Shown here: piece after piece, positions 1 through 7,682 of the stretch | Numbering within the stretch: position 1 is the stretch's first letter | Layout: every line of letters begins with the position of its first letter | NCBI RefSeq assembly: GCF_945862485.1 | Contig: NZ_CAMAYF010000016.1 | Coordinates: 1 to 44,908, forward strand | DNA: 44,908 bases | Direction of reading: 5' to 3' | DNA from: Sphingorhabdus sp. EL138 | Lineage (GTDB): Bacteria > Pseudomonadota > Alphaproteobacteria > Sphingomonadales > Sphingomonadaceae | The notes under the pieces: model-generated | The model's input: the letters and a program-made list of their open reading frames with translations, nothing else | The model's database searches: none | What the model was told of the DNA's origin: nothing | Made by a program: the position numbers and the translations under genes

Positions 1-642
1 CCAGCCTACAAGACTGCGCTTACCATTTCCGGCTTGGTTACTGCCATTGCCGCTTATCACTATTTCCGTATTTTCGAAAGCTGGGAAGGTGCATATACCG
101 TTGAAGGCGGCGTAGTCGCCGCAAGCGGTTATGCATTTAACGATGCTTATCGTTATGTCGATTGGTTGCTGACCGTGCCATTGTTGTTGATCGAGTTCAT
201 CCTCGTGATGCGTTTGAGCCAAGACGAAACCGTATCGAAGTCGATCAAGCTCGGCGGCGCAGCAGCGCTGATGATCATCCTGGGCTATCCAGGTGAAATC
301 GCAACCGACATTCCAACCCGCGTATTGTGGGGCACATTGTCGGCAATTCCTTTTGTCTACATCATGTGGCAACTGTTTGCTGGTCTTGGTGCATCGATCA
401 ACAGCCAGCCAGAAAATGTACGCGAATTGGTGAAGAAGGCACGTTTGCTGACCTTCGCATCATGGGGTTTCTACCCGATCGTATACATGATCCCTTACAC
501 CAATCTGAGCGGTTCTGACGTAACCGTAGGCGTGCAAGTCGGCTACACAATCGCTGACTTGATCGCAAAGGCCGGCGTTGGCGTCTTGATCTACATGATC
601 GCAGTACGCAAGTCGCAAGCCGAATATGGCGATAAGGTCTAA
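1..642 (+). CDS. Xanthorhodopsin-type proton-pumping rhodopsin (5' end missing)
   Basis: This is a light-driven retinal protein of the inner membrane; the reading frame is open from base 1, so the first helix lies outside the window. Helix B carries the His of AAYHYF, the usual partner of the counterion. Helix C reads RYVDWLLTVPLLLIEF: the Asp (bases 160-162) is the primary proton acceptor and the Glu (193-195) the proton donor, as in proteorhodopsin. The residue at the proteorhodopsin-105 tuning position is Leu (184-186), which predicts green absorption. Helix E reads LWGTLSAIPF; the Gly (331-333) aligns with bacteriorhodopsin Trp138 and with the Gly that opens a carotenoid-binding window in xanthorhodopsin. 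The retinal Lys is in ADLIAKAGVG (568-570). The LGYPGE loop is typical of the xanthorhodopsin/Gloeobacter clade. A carotene-cleaving gene follows directly, which fits retinal supply. Confidence 0.95.
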   Translation, partial: PAYKTALTISGLVTAIAAYHYFRIFESWEGAYTVEGGVVAASGYAFNDAYRYVDWLLTVPLLLIEFILVMRLSQDETVSKSIKLGGAAALMIILGYPGEIATDIPTRVLWGTLSAIPFVYIMWQLFAGLGASINSQPENVRELVKKARLLTFASWGFYPIVYMIPYTNLSGSDVTVGVQVGYTIADLIAKAGVGVLIYMIAVRKSQAEYGDKV

Positions 643-657
643 GGTTAAGCACTGGAC

Positions 658-679
658 GTACGCCGCTTCGGTGGCGTAC
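658..679 (+). promoter_or_regulatory. cUUCGg hairpin after rhodopsin stop
   Basis: A 9-bp stem (658-666 with 671-679, one G-T pair) closes a TTCG loop flanked by C and G, the extra-stable cUUCGg tetraloop. It lies 15 bases after the rhodopsin stop and has no T-run. It could protect the 3' end of the rhodopsin message from exonucleases (inference). Confidence 0.6.
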
Positions 680-687
680 ACTCCAAT

Positions 688-1596
688 ATGACTACAATTT
701 TATACTCGCATTCTACAGGCGCAGCATTTCCAAAAATGCTGCGCCTGTTTGCGTTACCGGTGGCTACACTGCTGCTGATCCTCGCTGACCGCTTCTTGGG
801 CGTTATGGACAGCGCGGCGGCCAATATGATGGCGGCGGTCGCTATCGTGCTGGCAGGTATTCCACACGGCACATTGGACGTTGAAATCGCCGCGGTCCAT
901 TTCGGGCAGAAAGGCATCACTGGCAAAATCAGGATCATTGGCGGTTATCTGTTCTGCGCAGCAGCTATGGTGTTCTTATGGATATTACTTCCGGAGCTTG
1001 CGCTCATCTCATTTCTCATCATTTCAATCGTCCATTTCAGCCGAGATTGGCGCGGCGGCGTTGACCCGTTTCTGGCCATGATGGTCGGATGGGCTTTGGT
1101 AGCATTGCCCGCGCTTGCCAGCCCTGACAATGTCGCCATGATATTCGCCGCGCTGACCGGCAACGATAATGGTGCAGTGATTGCTGCATTGCTTGGCGCA
1201 GCTTCGGTCCCGGCGACCTTGGGCACTCTCGTTTTTGCTTATTGGGCATTCCGCCATGATGACAAACAAAGCGCGTTGGAGGTGCTTGCCTGCATCGTCG
1301 CCGCCTTGTTCCTGCCGCCACTTGTGGCATTTGCGATATTCTTTTGCGGGCTCCATTCGCCGCGGCATATGGCCGACGCGTTACGCGAGACAGGGGACCT
1401 GTCGCCATTGAAGAAGGCTGCTATCATTTGCGCGGTATTCGCTTTGTCATTGGGTCTGGGTGTATTGATGTTCCTGTATCAGGGCGATGTTCCCGCTGAC
1501 ATGGGCATTATCCGGACGGCTTTCATTCTGATATCCACGCTGACTGTCCCGCATTTCATTCTTGAACATATTCTGTCGGACAAGAAACCCGCGTAA
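688..1596 (+). CDS. blh: Brp/Blh family beta-carotene 15,15'-dioxygenase
   Basis: This integral membrane enzyme cleaves beta-carotene into two retinals and so supplies the chromophore of the rhodopsin encoded just upstream. Family signatures are visible: GIPHGTLDV (residues 57-65) and the histidines expected to hold the iron, H60, H116 (IVHFSRDW), H223 and H227 (FCGLHSPRHMAD), with further His at 289 and 294 (VPHFILEH). The product is 302 residues and mostly hydrophobic. The start is uncertain. ATG 688 has no clear ribosome site. An in-frame ATG at 736 would give 286 residues, closer to the compact N-terminus of relatives, but that codon lies inside the right arm of a 14-bp hairpin (716-747). 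Confidence 0.93.
   Translation: MTTILYSHSTGAAFPKMLRLFALPVATLLLILADRFLGVMDSAAANMMAAVAIVLAGIPHGTLDVEIAAVHFGQKGITGKIRIIGGYLFCAAAMVFLWILLPELALISFLIISIVHFSRDWRGGVDPFLAMMVGWALVALPALASPDNVAMIFAALTGNDNGAVIAALLGAASVPATLGTLVFAYWAFRHDDKQSALEVLACIVAALFLPPLVAFAIFFCGLHSPRHMADALRETGDLSPLKKAAIICAVFALSLGLGVLMFLYQGDVPADMGIIRTAFILISTLTVPHFILEHILSDKKPA
716..747 (+). terminator. 14-bp perfect inverted repeat at blh 5' end (terminator or attenuator)
   Basis: Bases 716-729 and 734-747 are perfect reverse complements around a CCAA loop, followed by TTT. This is the strongest hairpin of the region. It lies between the rhodopsin stop and the body of blh, overlapping the beginning of the annotated blh frame. It could act as a leaky terminator that keeps blh expression below that of the rhodopsin (inference). 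Confidence 0.55.
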
Positions 1597-1671
1597 AATC
1601 GGCCTGTTCAACGCCCTTGCCTCAATCGGCAAAGCACGGCACATCATGCGGGACTTAATCGGGAGAATATC

Positions 1672-2982
1672 ATGAAATTCCGTGCCTTCATGCTGCGCAG
1701 CAGCATTGCCCTCGTCGCCCTTTCACCCGTGGCGCATGCCAAATTATCTGCACCCGAAACCAAAATGGTCGCAACCGTCGACGCGGAATATGAACGATCC
1801 ATCACCCTGCTTGAAAAGCTGGTGAACCAGAATTCGGGCACCATGAACTTTCCCGGCGTAAAGACCGTCGGCGACATGATGCGGGCCGAACTGGAGCCAC
1901 TGGGCTTCAAGGTCGAATGGATCGATATGGCAAAGGCGGGTCGTTCGGGGCATCTCGTCGCGACCAAGGCAGGTAAGAAGGGCTCGAAGAAACTGTTGCT
2001 CATTGCCCATCTCGACACGGTATTTGAAGCAGATAGCCCGTTCCAGACCTTTGTCCGCAATGGCGAACAAGCGATTGGCCCGGGTGCAGGCGATGACAAG
2101 GGCGGCATGGTCGTCATCGTGTCTGCTTTGCGCGCAATGCAAGCGGCGGGCACGTTGAAGGACGCAAGCATAGAAATCCATATGACGGGGGATGAGGAGG
2201 ATGCCGGCGACCCGATTGACATCACACGTGCGCCGTTGATCGCAGCGGGGAAAACCGCAGACGTAGCGCTCGATTTTGAAGGGCTTTCGATTGAAAATGG
2301 CAAGGATATGGGCGTTATATCGCGGCGCTCGTCCAACAGTTGGAAATTGGAAGTGTCCGGCGTCACAGGACACAGCTCCCTGATATTCGACACCACGTAT
2401 GGCGATGGCGCGGCTTTTGAACTTGCCCGCATCCTGCATAGGTTCCGTTTGGAGCTACCGGAGCCGAATTTAACATTCAACGTCGGCTTGGTCGCAGCCG
2501 GGCAAGAGGTGAACGTTGATACCGATGGCGTCCGCGTGAGTGCGAAGGGCAAGACGAATATCATCCCCGGCTTGGCCATTGCGCGCGGCGATTTCCGGAC
2601 TTTGTCCGAAGAACAAAGCGCACGTGTTCGGGGGAAAATGCTTGCCATCGTTTCTGCATCGGCCCCCAAAACGAAAGCGACGATCAACTTTGACCCGGGA
2701 AGCTATCCTGCGATGGCGCCGACGGAGGGCAACAAGGCACTTCTCGCTCGCCTTAATGCCGTGAACCACGACCTTGGCCTTGCCAAGCAGCCCGTGCTGG
2801 ACCCGTTGAAGCGCGGCGCTGGCGATATCAGCTTCGTAGCCAATGACGTGGATGGTCTTGTGGGCCTCGGCGTTTACAGCAAAGGCGACCACGCTCCCGG
2901 CGAAACCGTGGACCTCGCCAGTATCAAGCGTCAAGCGAAGCGGGCCGCCATATTGATGACGCGGCTATCGCGCGGGGAATAA
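1672..2982 (+). CDS. Exported M20 family metallopeptidase (carboxypeptidase G2-like)
   Basis: A zinc-dependent exopeptidase of the M20/M28 clan, probably acting in the periplasm on small peptides or N-acyl amino acids; the exact substrate cannot be read from the sequence. Residues 1-23 are a signal peptide ending AHA. Metal and catalytic motifs are intact: AHLDTV with H113 and D115, GAGDDKGG with the bridging Asp (141/142), TGDEED with the Glu pair at 175-176, and a C-terminal KGDHAPGE supplying the last His. The lid (dimerisation) domain sits between about residues 215 and 330. The length of 436 is close to other carboxypeptidase G2-like members. The ATG at 1672 follows a GGGAGA ribosome site. 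It stands alone, downstream of blh. Confidence 0.92.
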   Translation: MKFRAFMLRSSIALVALSPVAHAKLSAPETKMVATVDAEYERSITLLEKLVNQNSGTMNFPGVKTVGDMMRAELEPLGFKVEWIDMAKAGRSGHLVATKAGKKGSKKLLLIAHLDTVFEADSPFQTFVRNGEQAIGPGAGDDKGGMVVIVSALRAMQAAGTLKDASIEIHMTGDEEDAGDPIDITRAPLIAAGKTADVALDFEGLSIENGKDMGVISRRSSNSWKLEVSGVTGHSSLIFDTTYGDGAAFELARILHRFRLELPEPNLTFNVGLVAAGQEVNVDTDGVRVSAKGKTNIIPGLAIARGDFRTLSEEQSARVRGKMLAIVSASAPKTKATINFDPGSYPAMAPTEGNKALLARLNAVNHDLGLAKQPVLDPLKRGAGDISFVANDVDGLVGLGVYSKGDHAPGETVDLASIKRQAKRAAILMTRLSRGE

Positions 2983-3246
2983 TTTAGCAGGGAGCCATGA
3001 CATAGGTACTTTCAACGCCGTAAGCGCTTCCAAACAACGACGTCCCAGTGGAGGCTTGGACCCATCACATTTTTCGGTTGAAAACGAGAGGCGAGATAAG
3101 CTCTAGCCCGCGCTGGAGCGACGCCCGATTTATCGCGAGAAACGCGGCCCTTTGGCGCTAGAGCGACGGCTTCGGCTTTCGTTGCCCTAAATGACCAAAA
3201 AGCTTCGGCTGGGCGTTTCAGACCGCGGCCGCAGCGCATCAACAAA
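2983..3246. other. Non-coding gap after M20 peptidase gene
   Basis: No convincing gene is seen. A minus-strand open frame (3012-3260) has no family resemblance I recognise and runs through the terminator stem. The DNA at 3040-3200 has the look of dispersed sphingomonad intergenic sequence, but only this copy is visible here. Confidence 0.4.
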
Positions 3247-3276
3247 AAAGGGCGGCGCACTTCTGCGCCGCCCTTT
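3247..3276 (-). terminator. Rho-independent terminator of the tonB-exbBDD operon
   Basis: A perfect 13-bp stem (3247-3259 with 3264-3276) with a four-base loop. Read on the minus strand it is followed by TTTTTTGTT. It lies 29 bases past the stop of the last exbD gene. Confidence 0.9.
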
Positions 3277-3304
3277 CCATGTCGATTAATTCGAAGTCTT
3301 TAAA

Positions 3305-3760
3305 CTACCGCCCCTCACGCGCTGCCTTACCGAAGACGCGATATTGTTCGTTGCCGACAAATCCGAACTTCGTAATGCCGCTGCGCTTCACAGAGACCAA
3401 CGCCTTATCAACGGTGTCATAAGGCGCCGTTGGGGCTGGCTGGAACTGAAGCTCCGGCTCTGGCGTCATCGACCGGGTCCGCACCAAATACTGCTCCATT
3501 TGCTGCAACGTCACTGGCGTGCCATTCCATTGAATAGTGCTATCCGGCAAAATGATGATCTTGTTAATCACAGGATCAATCGGAACCTCGGGTGGAGGCG
3601 CATTAGGGTCATTAACGGGAAGATCGATATTTACGGCGTGCGAAACCGGGGGGATGGTGATCATCAGCATGATGAGGAGAACGAGCATGACGTCGATTAA
3701 CGGCGTCGTGTTCATTTCCATCATCGGCTGGCCATCATCGTTACCGCCACTCATTGCCAT
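3305..3760 (-). CDS. exbD: ExbD/TolR family biopolymer transport protein (second copy)
   Basis: A single-pass inner-membrane protein that, with ExbB, uses the proton gradient to energise TonB. The N-terminal membrane segment reads NTTPLIDVMLVLLIML; the Asp is the proton-carrying residue of the family. The periplasmic domain follows, with a Pro-rich linker (NAPPPEVPIDP). The length of 151 is normal. It is the last gene of a minus-strand operon tonB - exbB - exbD - exbD and ends at a strong terminator. The first codons read ATG GCA ATG, so initiation could be two codons later. Two different exbD copies in one operon are known in several proteobacterial TonB systems. Confidence 0.93.
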   Translation of the reverse strand: MAMSGGNDDGQPMMEMNTTPLIDVMLVLLIMLMITIPPVSHAVNIDLPVNDPNAPPPEVPIDPVINKIIILPDSTIQWNGTPVTLQQMEQYLVRTRSMTPEPELQFQPAPTAPYDTVDKALVSVKRSGITKFGFVGNEQYRVFGKAAREGR

Positions 3761-3781
3761 GATGATTACTCCTTAAATTGC

Positions 3782-4324
3782 TTACTGGACATTCGCGTTT
3801 TCGAATGGCGACGAAATGAAGCCAACGCGCGCGAAACCAGCCATTTGCATGGTGTAAATTGCACCACCGATGCAACGATAGGGCGTGTTAATATCACCAC
3901 GGATGTGCGCCTCAGGCAACATTTCAGGTAAGATTTGACCGGCAGCAGCAGCTTCTTCGCCACCCAGCTTTTCAAACTCAGCCTTCAAATGCTTTGCAGC
4001 GCGATCGACCAATTCTGTCGAATCGACCGGAGTAACGTTCCAGTAAATGCGGCACTCGCCTCCGGGGTTTGCACCCTGATACGCGGGATCACCTGGATCA
4101 CGTCCGCCGACATCAGTTGTCGTTACCGACAACAAAACATTTTCACGCTTTGCTTTTGTCGGTTCAAACTTGATGATCGGAATGTCCATCTTCACTGTCT
4201 GGATTGCAACCGGAATTGCGATAAGGAACACGATGAGGAGCACCAGCATGACGTCGACGAGCGGCGTCGTGTTGATGTCAGACATTGGCGTATCATTGCC
4301 GCCGCCTCCTGAACTGATTGCCAT
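3782..4324 (-). CDS. exbD: ExbD/TolR family biopolymer transport protein (first copy, extended)
   Basis: Like its downstream paralogue it has the membrane segment with the key Asp (NTTPLVDVMLVLLIVFL) and acts with ExbB to power TonB. At 180 residues it is longer than usual. The periplasmic part carries an insert between about residues 75 and 150 with two cysteines (GGECRIYW and TPYRCIGG) that could form a disulfide, and an Ala-rich EEAAAAGQ stretch. A GAGAGG ribosome site precedes the ATG at 4324. The gap to the next exbD is only 21 bases, while the gap to exbB upstream holds two hairpins. Confidence 0.93.
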   Translation of the reverse strand: MAISSGGGGNDTPMSDINTTPLVDVMLVLLIVFLIAIPVAIQTVKMDIPIIKFEPTKAKRENVLLSVTTTDVGGRDPGDPAYQGANPGGECRIYWNVTPVDSTELVDRAAKHLKAEFEKLGGEEAAAAGQILPEMLPEAHIRGDINTPYRCIGGAIYTMQMAGFARVGFISSPFENANVQ

Positions 4325-4363
4325 TGGCCAATCCTCTCTAACTAAATTGGGTCAAAAATCGAG

Positions 4364-4406
4364 CGCCAGCACAGGCTGGCGGATGGGCTGCGCGCAAACG
4401 CAGCCC
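4364..4406 (-). promoter_or_regulatory. Tandem hairpins between exbB and exbD
   Basis: Two perfect stem-loops stand side by side: 4364-4370 with 4375-4381 (7 bp, ACAG loop) and 4385-4392 with 4399-4406 (8 bp, CGCAAA loop). Neither has a T-run on either strand. They begin 11 bases after the exbB stop, so they may stabilise the exbB message or set exbB:exbD ratios (inference). Confidence 0.5.
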
Positions 4407-4416
4407 CCACCCAATC

Positions 4417-5175
4417 TTACTTCTTAACCGCTGCTGGCGCTGGCTTGCCTGCTACTGCTGCAGTCGCGGCTGGCTTCACACGGCCACCCGAGGAGATGTA
4501 TCCAAGCACATCATTCGAGAAGGTCGTCAAGCTGCGCGCGATTGTCTTGTTGCGCGCCTGAAGCCAGTTATACGCAAGCACCGCAGGAACAGCAACGAAC
4601 AGACCAATTGCGGTCATGATCAATGCTTCACCAACTGGGCCAGCAATCTTGCCGATGTCGGCCTGACCCGCGATACCGATTTTGATCAGTGCCGAGTAGA
4701 TGCCGATAACCGTACCAAGCAGACCAACGAATGGAGCGGTTGCACCAACCGTTGCGAGGAACGGCAGGCCGCTCGCAAGCTTGTTGTTGATCGAATCTTC
4801 CGAACGGGCCATCGCGCCGTGCAACCAATCATGTGCTTCGATTGGGTCAGTCAAAAGGCTATGCTGCTTTTGCGCGGCGATGCCGTCGTCGACGACTTGA
4901 CGATATGCGCTGTTCTTGTCGAGCTTTGCAGCGCCTTCTTCAAGCGTTGCAGCGCGCCAGAATTGCGCACGGACTTCTTTATACTGGTTCAGAACCTTCT
5001 GCTGTTCGAACAGCTTTGTGAACATGATGTAAAATGAGAAAACCGACATGATGACCATGACGATGAAGATAGACCATGAAATTGGACCACCTTCGTTCAG
5101 TGCAGGGATAAGACCGAATTGTGCGGCCACATCTGGATTTGCGGCACCCGCCGCAGTCAGAAACAAAATCGACAT
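4417..5175 (-). CDS. exbB: ExbB/TolQ/MotA family proton channel protein
   Basis: The channel-forming partner of ExbD and TonB in the inner membrane. The first membrane segment is at about residues 30-52 (SWSIFIVMVIMSVFSFYIMF), preceded by a short hydrophobic N-terminus. The conserved MotA/TolQ/ExbB domain follows, with SGLPFLATVGATAPFVGLLG at about 134-153 and the third segment around 178-205. The C-terminus ends in an Ala/Pro/Lys-rich tail (GKPAPAAVKK). The length of 252 is normal. A GAGAGG ribosome site precedes the ATG at 5175. tonB lies upstream and two exbD genes lie downstream on the same strand. Confidence 0.94.
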   Translation of the reverse strand: MSILFLTAAGAANPDVAAQFGLIPALNEGGPISWSIFIVMVIMSVFSFYIMFTKLFEQQKVLNQYKEVRAQFWRAATLEEGAAKLDKNSAYRQVVDDGIAAQKQHSLLTDPIEAHDWLHGAMARSEDSINNKLASGLPFLATVGATAPFVGLLGTVIGIYSALIKIGIAGQADIGKIAGPVGEALIMTAIGLFVAVPAVLAYNWLQARNKTIARSLTTFSNDVLGYISSGGRVKPAATAAVAGKPAPAAVKK

Positions 5176-5209
5176 TTTAACTACCTCTCAAAAAATAGAA
5201 CTATCTAGC

Positions 5210-5248
5210 AAAAAAGACCCGGCGCGATGGCTCCCCCTTTGCCGGGTC
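5210..5248 (-). terminator. Terminator-like hairpin between tonB and exbB
   Basis: On the minus strand an 8-bp stem (5241-5248 with 5216-5223) with a 17-base loop runs straight into TTTTTT (5215-5210). It begins 7 bases after the tonB stop. By shape it is an intrinsic terminator inside the operon, so exbBDD would depend on readthrough or on a separate promoter. Confidence 0.75.
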
Positions 5249-5254
5249 GTGAAA

Positions 5255-5905
5255 TTATTTCGGTATTTGCCACCGTACGCGGTTCGAGTAGGAACCTTGA
5301 ACCTTTTCACCGTTACGAACGGCAGGCTCGAAGCGCGCGCGACGCTTCACGTTGGAGCAGGTTGCTGCATCCAAATCGTCGTGACCGCTGGACTGCGTAA
5401 CCACGCAGTCAACCACGCGACCATCTACCCCAATCGTAACGCGGAAACCGGTGGTACCTTCACGCTCCTGCTGCAAAGCGCGCGACGGATAATCGTTGGT
5501 GTTGGCCCAGTTTCCAGGGTTCCCACGAGGTTTCGCATCGGCAGTTGGCCCCGCCGGTGCAGGCGGGGGTGGTGCCGGCGGAGCGGCAGTAGGAACAATC
5601 GGAGCAGAAGGTGGCGGCGTAGCAACGGTACGAATCGTTGGTGGCGGCGTCACGGTCTGCACCAGTGGTGGAGGCGAAACAACCGGAGGCTCGATCTGCT
5701 TTTCGGGCTCGGGTGGCGGCTCTTCTTCTTCGGGTGGCTCCTCTTCCTTCACGTCTACGACGGTCATCTTTTCCTTGAGGGTCGCGACCGCGTCATACGC
5801 AAGACCCGTAACCAAGGCATAACCGAGGAAAGCGTGAAGTAGGATAACAATGATGACAGAAACCAAACGGTTTGTGCTCATCCCATCTTGATCAGCATAT
5901 GCCAT
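5255..5905 (-). CDS. tonB: TonB energy-transducing protein
   Basis: TonB couples the proton gradient to outer-membrane receptors. One N-terminal membrane anchor is seen at residues 14-36 (LVSVIIVILLHAFLGYALVT). It contains the membrane-embedded His (LLHAF) typical of TonB. A long Pro/Glu-rich periplasmic spacer (about 48-125; EEEPPEEEEPPPEPEKQ, then Pro/Ala repeats) follows. The C-terminal TonB fold has YPSRALQQEREGTTGFRVTI and ends RFEPAVRNGEKVQGSYSNRV. The length of 216 is normal. The start at 5905 has an AGGAGAG site about 12 bases away; the ATG at codon 9 (MSTNRL) is an alternative. It is the first gene of the operon. Confidence 0.94.
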   Translation of the reverse strand: MAYADQDGMSTNRLVSVIIVILLHAFLGYALVTGLAYDAVATLKEKMTVVDVKEEEPPEEEEPPPEPEKQIEPPVVSPPPLVQTVTPPPTIRTVATPPPSAPIVPTAAPPAPPPPAPAGPTADAKPRGNPGNWANTNDYPSRALQQEREGTTGFRVTIGVDGRVVDCVVTQSSGHDDLDAATCSNVKRRARFEPAVRNGEKVQGSYSNRVRWQIPK

Positions 5906-6163
5906 GCGGAAAAAACTCTCCTACCTTCAAAACAAAACAGTACATTTTAGTAGCATGCTTGAACATGCTCCTGATGTACCCCCGCGATATCGAATTCTTA
6001 TGACTTTTTTATTGCTCGATTCATCGATGCATTAGCCAACCCTTACGGGCCAAGCAATCCGGATTCTGCGATTAAGACGCAATTCATAGATAGGTAGGCA
6101 ATATCCAACTATATGATAGAGGCTTAAACAACGTCCGCAGACGGGCAAAGAAAGGGATAATGA

Positions 6164-7018
6164 ATGCGATTCATTCATGCAAAAACGGGTTTATGCTTGA
6201 TTTTACTAGGCCTCAGCACGGTAACATCAGCACAGGCACCGTTTGACCTTCCGCCTTCCTTTGTAATCGAGGCCGATAGGGCGAGCTATTCAGATGTTGC
6301 CGATTTGGTGGTAATTTCGCCTCTTATTGTCGATGTGACCGTTCGAAATGTCCGAAAATTGTCTGCTGAACAATCGGCGGGTGTCCCAGCGTCGCTAGAA
6401 CGCGTGCTGGTTGAGGCCGACGTCATGGCGTTGATTCGCGGCGAAGGAGGCGTCACGCCGCGCGTGCGCTTCCTGCTCGATGTACCCAAAAACGCGAAAG
6501 GGAAAATTCCCAAACTAAAAAAACAGCGCATGTATCTATTTGGCCGGCAGGTGACCGGTCGACCCGGCGAGGTGCAGCTGGCACGGCCAAATGCATTGGC
6601 CTTATATAGCACAACCAATGATGCGCTGGTCCGCGCCATCACCAAAGAGGCCGTCCAAGCTAATGCAGCCCCGCGCATTTCTAGTGTGAGCAGCGCCTTT
6701 CACAGCGTGGGGACAGTTTTGGGCGAAGGCGAAACGCAGGTCTTCTTGAAAACGGACAGCGATCGGCCGCTATCGCTCACCATATTGAGCCGCCCGGGCC
6801 AGCAAAAAATATGGGCTGTCTCAACAGCCGAAGTCATTGACGCGTCGGCAATGGCACCGCAGCGCTTTACCTTATTATGGTATCGCCTGGCATGTGGCCT
6901 TCCACGCTCTCTGCCTGCCGACCGCGTTGAAGGCGCGTCAAATGCAGATACCGCCCGCGCGCAGGCCGACTATAAATTTGTCATTGAATCGCTTGGGCCA
7001 TGCGGGCGCAAGCGATAG
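6164..7018 (+). CDS. Exported protein of unknown function
   Basis: I do not recognise a named family. Residues 1-24 form a signal peptide (ending TSAQA), so the product should be periplasmic or outer-surface. The mature part mixes beta-rich stretches (SYSDVADLVVISPLIVDVTV, RVLVEADVMALIRGEGGV) with a Lys-rich segment (PKNAKGKIPKLKKQRMYLFG), and two Cys occur near the C-terminus (LACGLP and GPCGRKR) that could form a disulfide. The pattern of a resistant-to-identify beta domain followed by MYLFGRQ suggests a conserved sphingomonad protein (weak inference). The start at 6164 is preceded by AAGGGA. It is a single gene between the tonB promoter region and a minus-strand block. Confidence 0.75.
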   Translation: MRFIHAKTGLCLILLGLSTVTSAQAPFDLPPSFVIEADRASYSDVADLVVISPLIVDVTVRNVRKLSAEQSAGVPASLERVLVEADVMALIRGEGGVTPRVRFLLDVPKNAKGKIPKLKKQRMYLFGRQVTGRPGEVQLARPNALALYSTTNDALVRAITKEAVQANAAPRISSVSSAFHSVGTVLGEGETQVFLKTDSDRPLSLTILSRPGQQKIWAVSTAEVIDASAMAPQRFTLLWYRLACGLPRSLPADRVEGASNADTARAQADYKFVIESLGPCGRKR

Positions 7019-7089
7019 CCAATGCCGCAAATACATACAGCGCCAATCAACCCGCTCTTTTTGTCATTCCCGCAACAGCGGTGGGCCGC

Positions 7090-7671
7090 TTAGCGCGATG
7101 CGCCTGGCACCCACAAGATATCACCGCCACGCGTTGCGTTGATTAAACGGCACAGGGTGAAGAGATAGTCCGACAGACGGTTCAGATAATGCAGCGCGTA
7201 AGGGTTGATCGCGACATCAAGCGATGCGGCTACAAGTGCGCGCTCGGCGCGACGCGAAGTTACCCGCGCCATGTGCATCTGTGCGGCTGGCAAGCTCCCG
7301 CCCGGCAGGATGAAACTGGTCAGCGGCGGAAGTTGGGCATTGGCATTATCTATCGCCGCCTCTAGCCATTCAACCTGAGACGAAATTATCCGTAACTCCA
7401 TAGGAGAAGGTTCAAAACTCTCACCCGGCGTCGCAATATCCGCACCTAAATCAAACAGGTCGTTTTGGATCCGGCGCAGTTCATTCACCAAGGGCGTATC
7501 GCCCTCATCTGCGGCCAATGACTGGATCGCAACGCCCAGCGCGCAATTGGTTTCATCAATTTCACCAATCGCGTGCAACCGTGAAGCCGTTTTCGACACA
7601 CGTGAGCCGTCGACTAAGCCCGTTGTGCCATCGTCGCCGGTCCGCGTATAAATTTTGTTGAGTTTAACCAT
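7090..7671 (-). CDS. PduO-type ATP:cob(I)alamin adenosyltransferase
   Basis: This enzyme transfers the adenosyl group of ATP to cob(I)alamin to make coenzyme B12. The N-terminal ATP-binding motif reads KIYTRTGDDGTTGLVDG, and the conserved SRVSKTASRLHAIGEIDETN helix follows. Later come FILPGGSLPAAQMHMARVTS and RRAERALVA, all typical of the PduO/MMAB family. I chose the ATG at 7671 (193 residues); a longer frame upstream to 7743 would run into the neighbouring gene and lacks family similarity. The gene for a twin-membrane-segment protein lies 11 bases upstream on the same strand, a pairing often seen in alphaproteobacteria. Confidence 0.93.
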   Translation of the reverse strand: MVKLNKIYTRTGDDGTTGLVDGSRVSKTASRLHAIGEIDETNCALGVAIQSLAADEGDTPLVNELRRIQNDLFDLGADIATPGESFEPSPMELRIISSQVEWLEAAIDNANAQLPPLTSFILPGGSLPAAQMHMARVTSRRAERALVAASLDVAINPYALHYLNRLSDYLFTLCRLINATRGGDILWVPGASR

Positions 7672-7682
7672 GCGCGCTTTGC

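Noticed and set aside
3012-3260. Minus-strand 82-codon open frame
   Set aside because: It runs into the terminator stem, has no recognisable family and no ribosome site; likely chance in a repeat-like gap.
5048-5842. Plus-strand long frame across exbB and tonB
   Set aside because: It is antisense to two clearly identified genes and has low-complexity Arg/Trp-rich sequence.
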